A stretch of 64,000 nucleotides of DNA from Bowmanella sp. JS7-9. GTDB lineage: Bacteria; Pseudomonadota; Gammaproteobacteria; Enterobacterales; Alteromonadaceae. Below are positions 1 to 11,034 of this stretch, piece after piece. A program made the position numbers and the translations under genes. The notes under the pieces are model-generated. The model did not search any database and was not told the origin of the DNA. It saw nothing but the letters and a program-made list of their open reading frames with translations. The stretch is taken from assembly GCF_004329715.1 (NCBI RefSeq), contig NZ_JXSY01000005.1:124001-188000 (forward strand), read 5' to 3'. Each line of letters begins with the position of its first letter. Positions within the stretch are counted from its first letter, which is position 1.

Positions 1-147
1 ACTGCCATCGGGCCGCATCACCAACGCCAGCAACCACGCCAGCCAGCCACGCATCAATACCAGCAGTGCCAGCCACAACATGCGCGGTGGTAAAACCCGC
101 CCCTGTCCATCGTATCGATGCAGCGGCAGTGCCAGACGGTGGTTCAA
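1..147 (-). CDS. DUF2919 (YfeZ-like) inner-membrane protein, 5' part only
   Basis: The minus strand right after the ligA stop opens a frame that runs off the window edge. Its first 49 residues contain the motif YDGQGRVLPPRMLWLALL followed by a hydrophobic stretch with RGWLAW. This is the conserved N-terminal pattern of DUF2919 proteins such as E. coli YfeZ (a YDxQG-r-x-PP region leading into the first membrane segment). I place the start at the TTG at 147-145, because the frame further upstream overlaps ligA and no ATG fits. The start is uncertain. The function of the family is unknown. It lies one base beyond the ligA stop, so translational coupling is plausible. Confidence 0.6.
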   Translation of the reverse strand, partial: MNHRLALPLHRYDGQGRVLPPRMLWLALLVLMRGWLAWLLALVMRPDGS

Positions 148-148
148 A

Positions 149-2221
<2,073 letters not shown>

Positions 2222-3349
2222 TTAGCGGGTTAACATGCGACGTCGTTCTGACTCGCGTATTTTCTCAATATATTGCTGCAGACCCTGTTTGGTCAGCACG
2301 CTGCGCCGACCATCGAGAATTTGCGCATCAAATTCTTCGGCTATCTTGCGCGCCGCGTTGTGCATCATATTAAACACCTGATGCGGATCGCCTTCGATGG
2401 GCAGAATCATAAACAACGACACACCCTGCGTGTTGAAGTTTTCCATATTATCCACATCGAAAATGCCGGGTTTAAACATATTCGCCAGGCTAAACAATAC
2501 CGGGCCTTTGCCATTGCTGTTCACATGACGATGAAAAATATCCTGCGCACCAAATTTAAAACCCAGGGTCAGCAGCACCGGCAATAACGCTGCGCCGGAC
2601 ATCACTTTGCCGTCTGGCATTTTGACATTCAGTACCAACACCTGTTGTTCTTCTGCCGGCACATCCTGTTTGGCGCTACGTGGCTTCTGTTCGTTTTGGG
2701 GAGCAACCTGCGGCTCATCATCAAAATCGATACGCAGCTGGTCTTCTGCCACGCGCGGCTCTTTGCGCTTAGTCGCTTTGGGGCTGGCCTTATCGCCACG
2801 CACCAGCTTGCGTGCTTTATCCGCCAGAGACTCTTTTTCCAGTGCGACAGTTTTCTCTTCTGTCGGCGTAGCGACTGGGGCTACATTTTCGGTTGTTGGT
2901 GCAGCCTTTACCCGCGCGTCGGTTGGCTGTTTTAGTAAGGAACTAGGCGGTTCCGGAATATCATCATCCGCCATCCATTGAGGACGATTAGCCGTTACCG
3001 CCTGAGCCTGCTGTTCTGGCTGACCCTGAGGTTCCGGCTGACTGAGTGCTGCCTCATCGACGTGCTGTTCTACCGGGATGTCATCCTCAAGTGTCTCAAC
3101 CGTCTCGTCTTGCTCAAAAGTCGGCTCAGTACGGGAAATTACCCGCACAGGCCCCACACCCAAATCATCAAAGTCTTCTTGCTGATGGGCGTCAGCACTG
3201 CGTTGATTAGACTCGCGTACAGCGCTAATCGCCACCTCGCGTTGATTTTTACGGCGCGCATTTTTACGGCTCGTCCACAGGCCATGCGCAGTGACACCGA
3301 TAATGGCGAAAAAGCCTATGATTAGAAGAGGTAAACGTAAATCATCCAT
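2222..3349 (-). CDS. zipA: Cell division protein ZipA
   Basis: Membrane-anchored FtsZ-binding protein that tethers the Z-ring to the inner membrane. Residues about 5-23 form one N-terminal membrane segment (LPLLIIGFFAIIGVTAHGLW) followed by a basic patch (RKNARRKNQR). A long acidic, proline- and glutamine-rich linker comes next. The C-terminal domain (about 235-375) contains the family pattern VLNVKMPDG, then LLPVLLTLGFKFG and MMHNAARKIAEEFDAQILD. At 375 residues it is a little longer than E. coli ZipA (328) because of the linker. It starts 8 bases after the smc stop, so the two are co-transcribed. Confidence 0.95.
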   Translation of the reverse strand: MDDLRLPLLIIGFFAIIGVTAHGLWTSRKNARRKNQREVAISAVRESNQRSADAHQQEDFDDLGVGPVRVISRTEPTFEQDETVETLEDDIPVEQHVDEAALSQPEPQGQPEQQAQAVTANRPQWMADDDIPEPPSSLLKQPTDARVKAAPTTENVAPVATPTEEKTVALEKESLADKARKLVRGDKASPKATKRKEPRVAEDQLRIDFDDEPQVAPQNEQKPRSAKQDVPAEEQQVLVLNVKMPDGKVMSGAALLPVLLTLGFKFGAQDIFHRHVNSNGKGPVLFSLANMFKPGIFDVDNMENFNTQGVSLFMILPIEGDPHQVFNMMHNAARKIAEEFDAQILDGRRSVLTKQGLQQYIEKIRESERRRMLTR

Positions 3350-3357
3350 CGTTTTTA

Positions 3358-6300
3358 TTATGCTTCAGCTAGCGCGACGGCCTGTTCGACATCCACTGCC
3401 ACCATGCGTGAAACCCCTGGCTCTGCCATGGTTACGCCGGTCAGATGGGTCGCCATCTCCATTGCGATCTTGTTATGTGTAATATAAATAAACTGCACGC
3501 TGTCGGACATTTCCGATACTAATTTGCAAAACCTTACCACGTTTGCATCATCCAGCGGTGCATCCACCTCATCCAGCAAACAAAATGGCGCCGGATTGAG
3601 TCTGAAAATTGCGAACACCAATGATAAAGCGGTCAGGGCTTTTTCTCCACCGGAAAGAAGGTGAATCGTACTATTTTTCTTGCCAGGTGGTTGCGCCATG
3701 ATAGTGACTCCCGTCTCGAGCAGGTCATCGTCCGTCAACGCCAGATAGGCGGCGCCGCCACCAAATACTTTGGGGAACAGGTGCTGCAGATCCTGATTGA
3801 CGCTATCAAAGGTTTCTTTAAAGCGCGCCCGGGTTTCACGATCAATCTTACGAATGGCCGTTTGCAGGGTATCCAGCGCACTGGTCAGATCGTCAAATTG
3901 CTCATCCAGGTGAGCCTTGCGTTGTGCCTGCAACTCATATTCCTCAACTGCGGTCAGGTTTACTGCCCCCAAACGCGCTAGCTGCATGCCAACCTGATCC
4001 AATTGCTTCTGCCATTGGTTTTCTTCGGCATCATCACTGAGGTTATCTAATACAAACTTCAGATTTTGGCGCATTTCATCCAGTTGTTCGATAAGGGCAT
4101 TGGCGCGCACTCGCTGCCCCTCAATCTCAAGGCGGATGCTAGCCTGCTCAGCCTTAATCTTGGCCGCTTTGGCAGCAACCTGTTGCTGACCCTTATAACA
4201 ATCCGCCAGCCAGAGTTCGATATCCTCCAGCTGCTGCTGACAGATATTTTTCTGTTGCTCAATGTCTACGCGCTCAGTTAGCCATAGCTGCAATTGCTCC
4301 TGATTGTCTTCCAGCGGCAGTTGCAAAGATTCACGCTCCTCAACCAACATCGCTTCGCGCTCATCCAGTGCGGTGAGCATATCCGCCATACGAGTTAGTT
4401 GCTGCTCGCATTGCTGATACTGTGATTGTTGCTGCTGACGGGATAATGCCAACCGATGACTATCGTTACGCAGTTGTTCAACACGCTGGCGCTGCTGATT
4501 AATCGCCAGATCAATCTGCTGTTGAGAGTCCTGCATTTGACTCACCTGTGAGTCTGCCTGTGCGAGTTGCTCAGCGCTGTCTTCGCTTTGTGCCTTTGCA
4601 AGCAATAATTCTTCACGTTCAGTTTCGATGTGAAGCTGAAGATCTTGTATTTGTTGCTGCAGGGCCTGTTGCTGATTGTCCCGCTGCAACTGAGCCTGCT
4701 CTGCTTGCAAAAACTGTTGCTTACTTTCCAATACCCGGTGACGCAACACTTCACGGGCTTCGTCCAATTGCTGAGCGCCTTTAATCAGTTCCTCACAGGC
4801 AGCGTCTAACGCTTGTACCCGCTCATCCAACTCAGACTTCCTGGCGTTTTGCTGAGCTATTTCGCGTTGAACCTGCTCGATTAGCGTAGCGCGCACCAAC
4901 ACGGTTTGTTCTGACGCCACTTCACAACGTATTGCCCAATCTGTTCCGCGCCAATAGCCGTCAGGCGTAATCACACTTTGGCCCGGCAGCAAGGAAATCT
5001 GCTTCGCGCTTACTTCATCTTCAGCACACAACACCATATTCAACCAGTGCGGGCAGCTATCACTGCTGACCCTTTCAGCCAATGAACCTGACGCTTTGTG
5101 TTGTACAAAATTTTCGCTAAACAATGCTATGGCGCCGGAAACGTCGGCAAATTCGGCTTGCTGGTTGAAAACCGGCGCCTGTAACCACTTACCCAGCACG
5201 GTCTCTACCGCGAGTTGCCAGGTAGGCTCGACAGACAAATATTGCCAAAGTGGTTGCCAACTCTGCGTGTTGTCGCTCAGATACGCTTGATAGGCAACAT
5301 TATCCGCCTCCAGCTGCTGCAGGGCCAGTAGCGAGGCTAATTGTGCCTCCATTACTGCAAGCTGTTTGTCTGTGTCTTTGAGCACATCGCGGCATTGCAA
5401 CAGTTGTGTTTGCTCTGTTTTCTTTTGTTCCAGCGTATTCTGTAACTGCATCGACGTGTCAGCAAGCTCCTGCTCTGCTTCCCTGAGCTGTTCTGCCAGC
5501 CGATTGACCTCGTCCTGATTGGTTTCAGGCAATTGTTGTAGCTGGCTTTGCATGCTGTGTAACGTCGTTTCTGAGCGCTGCAACATCAATTGCAGGCTGT
5601 CTACCTTTGACGACACCTGATGATGCTGCTGTTGCAGTGCGCGCTGCTGCTTGAGGTGTTCGTTCCAAACGTGGCGTTGTTCACGTAACTTTTGTTCTTC
5701 AGCTTCCAGCAAGGATTGCTGTTCCTGCAGGCTTTCCTGCAACAACATAAATTCGGGCTCAAGTTCTTCGATCTGTAGCTGAAGTTCCGAACGTTGAACT
5801 TCATTCTGCTCCCGCTGCAAAGCCAGTTCGGCTTGTTGTTGCAGAATTTGCTGCAGTTCGGCACCAATTTGTCCAATCCGCGCTTTGTTATGGTGCTGAT
5901 TTTGCTCGACCCGCGTGATATCCGTGCCAAGTTTAAAATACCGCTGTTGTAGCTGTTCACTTTGGGTACGCAAGTCATCTCGCTGTTGCTGTTTAATCAG
6001 CAAACCACTCTCGTCTCCCCGCTGCTGTTGCATGAGTGCCTGTAAATCTACTTCCAGTTCATCAACATGTTTCTGCAGTGAATCCGCCTGCTGAGAATGT
6101 TTTAACCAGCGCAGCGCCGCCAATTCAGCTTTCAATTGCCGCTCTTGGGCTTTAAGCGTCTTGTACTTTTGCGCTGCAGATGCCTGTCGTTGCAGCTTTT
6201 CTAATTGCTGGGCTAACTCGCCGCGCACATCTTGCAGACGCTCAAGGTTTTCCTGGGTGTGGCGGATACGGTTTTCGGTCTCTCGCCGACGTTCTTTATA

Positions 6301-6816
6301 GCGGGAAATACCAGCAGCTTCTTCGATGAAAATTCGCAGGTCCTGAGGTTTGGACTCTATCAAACGGGAAATCATGCCCTGTTCAATAATCGCATAACTA
6401 CGCGGCCCAAGCCCGGTACCTAAAAACAGGTCGGTCACATCACGGCGGCGGCACTTACTGCCATTGAGAAAATAGGTCGAGGTCGCGTCTCGGGTCACCA
6501 ATCGCTTGATGGATAGCTCATTGTATTTAGCGTATTCACCTTGTAAGCGTTCACTGACATTTTCAAACACCAACTCAACAGAACACTGACCTACTGGCTT
6601 GCGCGCGCTGGAACCATTGAAAATCACATCTGTCATGGCATCGCCACGCAGATTTTTTGCCGAACTCTCGCCTAACACCCAGCGAACGGCGTCGATCACA
6701 TTCGATTTTCCACAGCCATTCGGACCGACAATCGCAGTCATGGCATCGGGAAATGGAATGTTGGTGGGATCGACGAAGGATTTAAACCCTGCGAGCCTGA
6801 TTTTCTTTAAGCGCAT
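3358..6816 (-). CDS. smc: Chromosome partition protein Smc
   Basis: ATPase that compacts and segregates the chromosome. The Walker A motif GPNGCGKS is at residues 31-38. Two long glutamine-rich coiled coils (about 170-500 and 660-1000) flank a hinge (about 520-640). The ABC signature LSGGEKALTALSL begins near residue 1054 and the Walker B motif CLLDEVDAPLDD near 1079. The length of 1152 is typical of gammaproteobacterial Smc. Smc here argues for a lineage without MukBEF. The order smc-zipA-ligA with divergent cysZ matches the E. coli cysZ/zipA-ligA locus with smc added. No scpA or scpB is in the window. Confidence 0.97.
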   Translation of the reverse strand: MRLKKIRLAGFKSFVDPTNIPFPDAMTAIVGPNGCGKSNVIDAVRWVLGESSAKNLRGDAMTDVIFNGSSARKPVGQCSVELVFENVSERLQGEYAKYNELSIKRLVTRDATSTYFLNGSKCRRRDVTDLFLGTGLGPRSYAIIEQGMISRLIESKPQDLRIFIEEAAGISRYKERRRETENRIRHTQENLERLQDVRGELAQQLEKLQRQASAAQKYKTLKAQERQLKAELAALRWLKHSQQADSLQKHVDELEVDLQALMQQQRGDESGLLIKQQQRDDLRTQSEQLQQRYFKLGTDITRVEQNQHHNKARIGQIGAELQQILQQQAELALQREQNEVQRSELQLQIEELEPEFMLLQESLQEQQSLLEAEEQKLREQRHVWNEHLKQQRALQQQHHQVSSKVDSLQLMLQRSETTLHSMQSQLQQLPETNQDEVNRLAEQLREAEQELADTSMQLQNTLEQKKTEQTQLLQCRDVLKDTDKQLAVMEAQLASLLALQQLEADNVAYQAYLSDNTQSWQPLWQYLSVEPTWQLAVETVLGKWLQAPVFNQQAEFADVSGAIALFSENFVQHKASGSLAERVSSDSCPHWLNMVLCAEDEVSAKQISLLPGQSVITPDGYWRGTDWAIRCEVASEQTVLVRATLIEQVQREIAQQNARKSELDERVQALDAACEELIKGAQQLDEAREVLRHRVLESKQQFLQAEQAQLQRDNQQQALQQQIQDLQLHIETEREELLLAKAQSEDSAEQLAQADSQVSQMQDSQQQIDLAINQQRQRVEQLRNDSHRLALSRQQQQSQYQQCEQQLTRMADMLTALDEREAMLVEERESLQLPLEDNQEQLQLWLTERVDIEQQKNICQQQLEDIELWLADCYKGQQQVAAKAAKIKAEQASIRLEIEGQRVRANALIEQLDEMRQNLKFVLDNLSDDAEENQWQKQLDQVGMQLARLGAVNLTAVEEYELQAQRKAHLDEQFDDLTSALDTLQTAIRKIDRETRARFKETFDSVNQDLQHLFPKVFGGGAAYLALTDDDLLETGVTIMAQPPGKKNSTIHLLSGGEKALTALSLVFAIFRLNPAPFCLLDEVDAPLDDANVVRFCKLVSEMSDSVQFIYITHNKIAMEMATHLTGVTMAEPGVSRMVAVDVEQAVALAEA

Positions 6817-6954
6817 TTGTTTTTATCGGTGTTGGCATCCGGGCCGGCATCAGGAATGTAACAGATGTTTGGAATTGTAACAATTTGGGTTTTATTCACT
6901 GAAATAGCGTTGATAGACTTATACGGTAACTCATTTATTTTGCAGGAAGTTTTG

Positions 6955-7686
6955 ATGCAGCAAGTCACCAGTGGCGCAGGCTATTTTATGCGGGGTTTTG
7001 ATTTAATTCAGACCAAAGGACTGAAACGTTTTGTGTTTATTCCCTTACTCGTGAACCTGCTACTGTTTAGCGCTGCCTTTTACTATTTGTATAGCCAACT
7101 TAACCAGGTATTTGCCTGGATCGATGGCTATCTGCCTGACTGGCTTAGCTGGATAGACTGGATTTTGTGGCCGCTGGCAATTCTCACCATTTTGGTGGTG
7201 TTTTCTTTTCTTTTTACCTCTGTCACCAACTGGCTGGCCGCGCCATTTAACGGTGTACTGGCAGAAAAGGTTGAGCAGCATCTAACCGGACAATCTCTGA
7301 CCGGCGGCGGTGTAAACGACATCATAAAAGATATACCGCGTACCCTGAGCAGAGAGTGGGTGAAACTGGTTTATTACATTCCCCGTGCAATTGGCTTCTT
7401 TTTACTGTTTTTAATCTTGCCAGTGATTGGCCAGTTAATCTGGTTCGCCTTTACCGCCTGGACCATGGCGATTCAATATATAGATTATCCCTTTGATAAT
7501 CATAAAGTCCCGTTCCAGCGCATGCGTACCTTACTATCTGGCGATAAAGGGGCCGCCTTTTCGTTCGGCACAGCAGTTACATTGTTTTCTATGATCCCTA
7601 TCGTCAACTTTATCGTGATGCCGGTGGCGATTTGCGGTGCAACTGCCATGTGGGTAGATCGTTATCGTCACAATGAATCAGCCTAG
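6955..7686 (+). CDS. cysZ: Sulfate transporter CysZ
   Basis: Inner-membrane protein that brings sulfate into the cell for cysteine synthesis. I chose the ATG at 6955 because AGGAAG lies 7 bases upstream, and because the 243-residue protein begins with the family pattern (GAGYFMRGFDLI, then KGLKRFVFIPLLVN). The frame stays open to 6865, but that extension has no ribosome-binding site. There are four to six hydrophobic stretches (about 36-56, 70-96, 145-170, 200-225). It is divergent from smc, as cysZ is divergent from zipA in E. coli. cysE, which makes the cysteine precursor O-acetylserine, lies about 8.4 kb downstream. Confidence 0.93.
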   Translation: MQQVTSGAGYFMRGFDLIQTKGLKRFVFIPLLVNLLLFSAAFYYLYSQLNQVFAWIDGYLPDWLSWIDWILWPLAILTILVVFSFLFTSVTNWLAAPFNGVLAEKVEQHLTGQSLTGGGVNDIIKDIPRTLSREWVKLVYYIPRAIGFFLLFLILPVIGQLIWFAFTAWTMAIQYIDYPFDNHKVPFQRMRTLLSGDKGAAFSFGTAVTLFSMIPIVNFIVMPVAICGATAMWVDRYRHNESA

Positions 7687-7739
7687 CGTTTAAGCTGATT
7701 GCGAGTTATTCTCAATCAAAATTGATTTTCAGCACAGGT

Positions 7740-8621
7740 ATGTGGATCCGAATTCTTATCGCGCTTGCCGCCATCATGATGGTGATTTACACCGCGTTTT
7801 ATCTATTGGCCGAGCAATCCCCAGCGTTCCCCTGGCAGAGCAAACATCCAGCCTTTTTAACTATTGGTCATCAGGGCGGCTATCTGCTGTGGCCAAGCAA
7901 CACTTTGTATGCTTTTGAGCAGGCGGAACAGCTTGGCGTAGGCATGCTAGAAATGGACGTTCACCAAAGTCAGGATGGGCATTTGGTCGTAATGCATGAT
8001 GCGACTGTGGACCGTACCACAAATGGCAGCGGCTATCTGAAAGACAAAGCCCTGGCAGATATTAAGCAATTGGATGCGGGCTTCCGCTGGTTAGAAGATG
8101 CCCCAGATGATTTTCCTTATCGTGGTAAGGGCATCACTGTGCCAACCCTGGCCGAAGTATTCAGCCGTTTTCCGCATAAATTGATGACTATCGAAATTAA
8201 GCAAACCGAGCCGTCTATTGCCGTTTCACTTTGTCGCTTAATACATGAATTCAACAAAACCGACGACGTCATTATCGGCAGCTTTTATCAAAGTGCGCTG
8301 GATGAATTTCGTCTGGTCTGCCCCGATGTAGCCACGTCAATGGCACAAAGTGAGACCACCTGGTTTGTCGTTCTGAATAAACTGGGACTCGCCCATTTAA
8401 CCAGTCCTCGTGGACAAGCACTGCAGGTGCCACACTATTCAGCGGGCATGAAAGTGGTGACCCCGTCCTTAATTGACGACGCACACAGCAAAGGTATGAA
8501 AGTCCACGTATGGACCATCAACGATCCCTGGGAAATGCGTGAATTAATCGATATGGGTGTTGATGGAATTATTAGCGATCGACCGGATCTGTTGCGTAAT
8601 ACCCTGCGTAAAGGCAGCTGA
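7740..8621 (+). CDS. Membrane-anchored glycerophosphodiester phosphodiesterase
   Basis: GDPD-family TIM barrel that would cleave glycerophosphodiesters to an alcohol and glycerol-3-phosphate. An N-terminal hydrophobic helix (ILIALAAIMMVIYTAFYLL) anchors it to the membrane. The metal site can be traced: GHQGG (usually HRGG in the family), LEMDVHQSQDG, VVMHDATVDRTTNG, TIEIK and a C-terminal VHVWTIND. The Arg of the HRGG motif is Gln here. I start at the ATG at 7740; the frame can also begin at TTG 7722, and neither has a strong ribosome-binding site. It lies 53 bases after cysZ and 6 bases before the first unknown membrane protein. Confidence 0.85.
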   Translation: MWIRILIALAAIMMVIYTAFYLLAEQSPAFPWQSKHPAFLTIGHQGGYLLWPSNTLYAFEQAEQLGVGMLEMDVHQSQDGHLVVMHDATVDRTTNGSGYLKDKALADIKQLDAGFRWLEDAPDDFPYRGKGITVPTLAEVFSRFPHKLMTIEIKQTEPSIAVSLCRLIHEFNKTDDVIIGSFYQSALDEFRLVCPDVATSMAQSETTWFVVLNKLGLAHLTSPRGQALQVPHYSAGMKVVTPSLIDDAHSKGMKVHVWTINDPWEMRELIDMGVDGIISDRPDLLRNTLRKGS

Positions 8622-8627
8622 AAAACT

Positions 8628-9647
8628 ATGTTGATCACTTGGCACTACAAAATAAAACGAAAGATACAATGGCAAATGGGCCTCGCTATCGCCTTTATCG
8701 CTTTGTTCTTGATGACAAACTGGTTGCTGGGATTATTGGCATTCAACAGCGTACCCTACGATTCAGTCCAAGCTAAAGATGCTGGAGCAGCCCTCGCATT
8801 TCCTATTATCAGCGGATTTATGATCTTCAGCTTTCAGTTTTGTCTGCGCAGCCTGGCTAATTCTATAAGCTTGCTAAGTCACACAAAAGTACGGAAACAA
8901 AAAATTGAATATCGGTTGTGGCTATTTTTTGAGCAAAAAATTAAACGAAACATACCTCAACTTCTAACACTTAGTGCATTCCTGACAAGTAGTTACCTGA
9001 TCGCAAATGGTTTAGTTTTTAGCAATGACAATGAAGGAGGGATTGAGGTACTCAGACTCTATTTGTTTGTCCAATGTTTCTTTTTTTGGTTGATGCTTTG
9101 CACCTTAATCTACACGTTATATTTTTCTACCAGAACACTTCTACATTACATTAATTTTCGCGTGAGGATTAGATTGTTCCAGCTAGAAATGTTAACACCA
9201 GCGTTAAAAACCGGGTGGATAAATTTCGTCGTCACGAGTTTAGTTATTTCTTTGCAACCTTTATTTTGGATACACTCTTCACCACCTAATATAGATATGT
9301 TCTTCATCATATTCGCATTGATATCTTCATTATTCTTTTTTGGATATCCCGTTATAAACATCAACCGAACAATGTCGAACAAAAAATCAATGGCTGTACA
9401 AAGGATAAACTCAGCAATTGACGAAGCATTACATAGCGGGCCCAAGCAATATAGAAGGCTAGTTGACAATGACCAAAAGCTTCAATATGTCTCAGACTTA
9501 TTAACTGTCAGACAAGAAATACTGGAAACAAAAACCTGGTTATTAGACTTTCCATTTATGATTAGAATTGGATTATTAATTTTCATTCCAGCTTTCAGTT
9601 GGATAGCTAGTTCAATTATCGACAACCTGGTAAAAAGCTTTCTATGA
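8628..9647 (+). CDS. Multi-spanning membrane protein of unknown function (first of a related pair)
   Basis: I do not recognise this 339-residue protein. It has about seven hydrophobic segments (near residues 19-40, 52-72, 112-130, 141-165, 198-216, 222-245 and 315-337). Between the last two lies a soluble stretch opening with NKKSMAVQRIN and containing RQEILETKTWLLD. The next gene encodes a protein with the same layout and matching landmarks: PLFWI followed by IDM/IDI, KKSMAVQRI versus KKAMAIQRI, and a final helix ending in SSIIDNLV versus GSLVDYAL. By eye the DNA is richer in A+T than its flanks, which may indicate transfer. The stop overlaps the next start (ATGA), so the pair is translationally coupled. 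Confidence 0.8.
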   Translation: MLITWHYKIKRKIQWQMGLAIAFIALFLMTNWLLGLLAFNSVPYDSVQAKDAGAALAFPIISGFMIFSFQFCLRSLANSISLLSHTKVRKQKIEYRLWLFFEQKIKRNIPQLLTLSAFLTSSYLIANGLVFSNDNEGGIEVLRLYLFVQCFFFWLMLCTLIYTLYFSTRTLLHYINFRVRIRLFQLEMLTPALKTGWINFVVTSLVISLQPLFWIHSSPPNIDMFFIIFALISSLFFFGYPVININRTMSNKKSMAVQRINSAIDEALHSGPKQYRRLVDNDQKLQYVSDLLTVRQEILETKTWLLDFPFMIRIGLLIFIPAFSWIASSIIDNLVKSFL

Positions 9648-10642
9648 TTCAGCGACTATTTATCTTTGTGATTAGCAATAAACTTTATCCTTATTATTGC
9701 TGGATTGTGTTGATGGCAGCTAGTTATTTAACTGGGAGCTTGAATTTCCCTGGAGCATCTGCGACTGATGAGCAAATGCGTCCTTTCGCGGGAGCCATAG
9801 CAATGCCAACTATCATCGCTTATCTTTGGTATGCGTTAATCTCGATTCATGACACCGCAGTAGATTCATTTAATCAACTCGCCGAAAACATTCCTGAGGA
9901 ACAACAAAAAATAAAAAAGAAGCGCTTCCTTCAAACAGCCATCAGGAACACGGCAATATCAATTGTCCTTTCTTTACTGGCCACATTTAGTTACTTATAT
10001 AGCGAGGACTTACTTGCTTTCGATGGAAACATCGTCTCTATAACAATGAATCTAATGGCGGTGCCCTTTTGGTTTTTTATCTTTTTTTTCATTGTTCACA
10101 CAGTATCTTTAAACAACATAGCGACTCAGGAATATCTCACTAAAGACTCCATCGACATCATGGGCATCGAAAAATTAGCTCCCGTATCAAAGTTTGTTGT
10201 AAACAACACAGTCAAAGCGGCAATTATTTTTGTACTCATCCCTCTATTTTGGATAGGACGGCAGATACCAAGAATAGATATTATATTGACCTGTTTATTG
10301 TTACTCGGAATAACCTTTTATCTTTTTATGCCGGTATTCAAAGCACAAAGAATCATTGCCCATAAAAAAGCAATGGCAATTCAGCGTATTTACAAAAAAT
10401 TAAATGATACGATGGAAGAAAATATTTGCGGTGGACGGCGTATTACCGACAACCCTAGAACATTACGGCGAATTGCGTGTTTAATTGCGACTAAAACTGA
10501 AATTGCCAAAGTTCGCGAATGGCCAGTGGATGTGCCTCAGAGTTTAAAAGTAATCGCAGTGACGGCTGCCGCTCCATTGTCTATGGTTGCCGGCTCGCTG
10601 GTTGACTATGCTTTAAGTCAATTCAATTTATTCGGATTATAA
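9644..10642 (+). CDS. Multi-spanning membrane protein of unknown function (second of a related pair)
   Basis: A 332-residue relative of the preceding gene, also unrecognised. It has a similar seven-segment pattern and the shared motifs AGAxAxP near residue 48, IPLFWIGRQIPRID near 200, HKKAMAIQRI near 243 and TKTEIAKVREWP near 290, then a last hydrophobic helix. The N-terminal halves differ more than the C-terminal halves, so the pair looks like an old duplication that could form a heteromer. The ATG lies inside the upstream stop region (ATGA overlap). A bidirectional terminator follows directly, which makes this the end of a cysZ-GDPD-membrane-pair transcript. Confidence 0.8.
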   Translation: MIQRLFIFVISNKLYPYYCWIVLMAASYLTGSLNFPGASATDEQMRPFAGAIAMPTIIAYLWYALISIHDTAVDSFNQLAENIPEEQQKIKKKRFLQTAIRNTAISIVLSLLATFSYLYSEDLLAFDGNIVSITMNLMAVPFWFFIFFFIVHTVSLNNIATQEYLTKDSIDIMGIEKLAPVSKFVVNNTVKAAIIFVLIPLFWIGRQIPRIDIILTCLLLLGITFYLFMPVFKAQRIIAHKKAMAIQRIYKKLNDTMEENICGGRRITDNPRTLRRIACLIATKTEIAKVREWPVDVPQSLKVIAVTAAAPLSMVAGSLVDYALSQFNLFGL

Positions 10643-10665
10643 AAAAGGCGCCATCGGCGCCTTTT
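10643..10665. terminator. Bidirectional Rho-independent terminator
   Basis: A 10-bp stem AAAAGGCGCC / GGCGCCTTTT with a 3-base loop, starting right after the stop of the second unknown membrane gene and ending 6 bases before the fdx stop on the other strand. The A run and T run let it work for both converging transcripts. Confidence 0.85.
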
Positions 10666-10671
10666 GTTATG

Positions 10672-11010
10672 CTAATGGCCTTCAGAGACCTGATTCACCG
10701 TATATTTGGGGATCTCGACGACCAAATCTTCGTCGGCAACCAATGCCTGACAGCCCAAGCGCGATTCACTTTCCAGACCCCAGGCTTTATCCAGCATATC
10801 GTCTTCCAGTTCATCTGATTCATTGAGGGAATCAAACCCCTCGCGCACGATCACATGACAGGTGGTGCAGGCACAGCTTTTTTCACACGCATGCTCAATA
10901 CCAATGCCATTTTTTAACGCAACGTCCAAAATCGTCTCGCCTTTATTGGCTTCTAATACTGCACCGTCCGGGCATAACTCTGCGTGAGGCAGAAAAATTA
11001 TTTGTGGCAT
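10672..11010 (-). CDS. fdx: ISC-system [2Fe-2S] ferredoxin Fdx
   Basis: Electron donor for Fe-S cluster assembly on IscU. The 112-residue length matches the family. The cluster cysteines are C42, C48, C51 (in ACEKSCACTTCHV) and C87 (in RLGCQALV); a further cysteine, C46, is also present as in the E. coli protein. It is the last gene of the isc operon here: no iscX frame follows before the terminator at 10643-10665, unlike E. coli and Pseudomonas. Confidence 0.96.
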   Translation of the reverse strand: MPQIIFLPHAELCPDGAVLEANKGETILDVALKNGIGIEHACEKSCACTTCHVIVREGFDSLNESDELEDDMLDKAWGLESESRLGCQALVADEDLVVEIPKYTVNQVSEGH

Positions 11011-11034
11011 AACATCGTTACCTGTTAATTCTGA

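Noticed and set aside
6895-6940. Promoter-like bases before cysZ (TTCACT, TTGATA, TATACG)
   Set aside because: Each combination has either poor spacing or weak matches, so no single promoter could be chosen.
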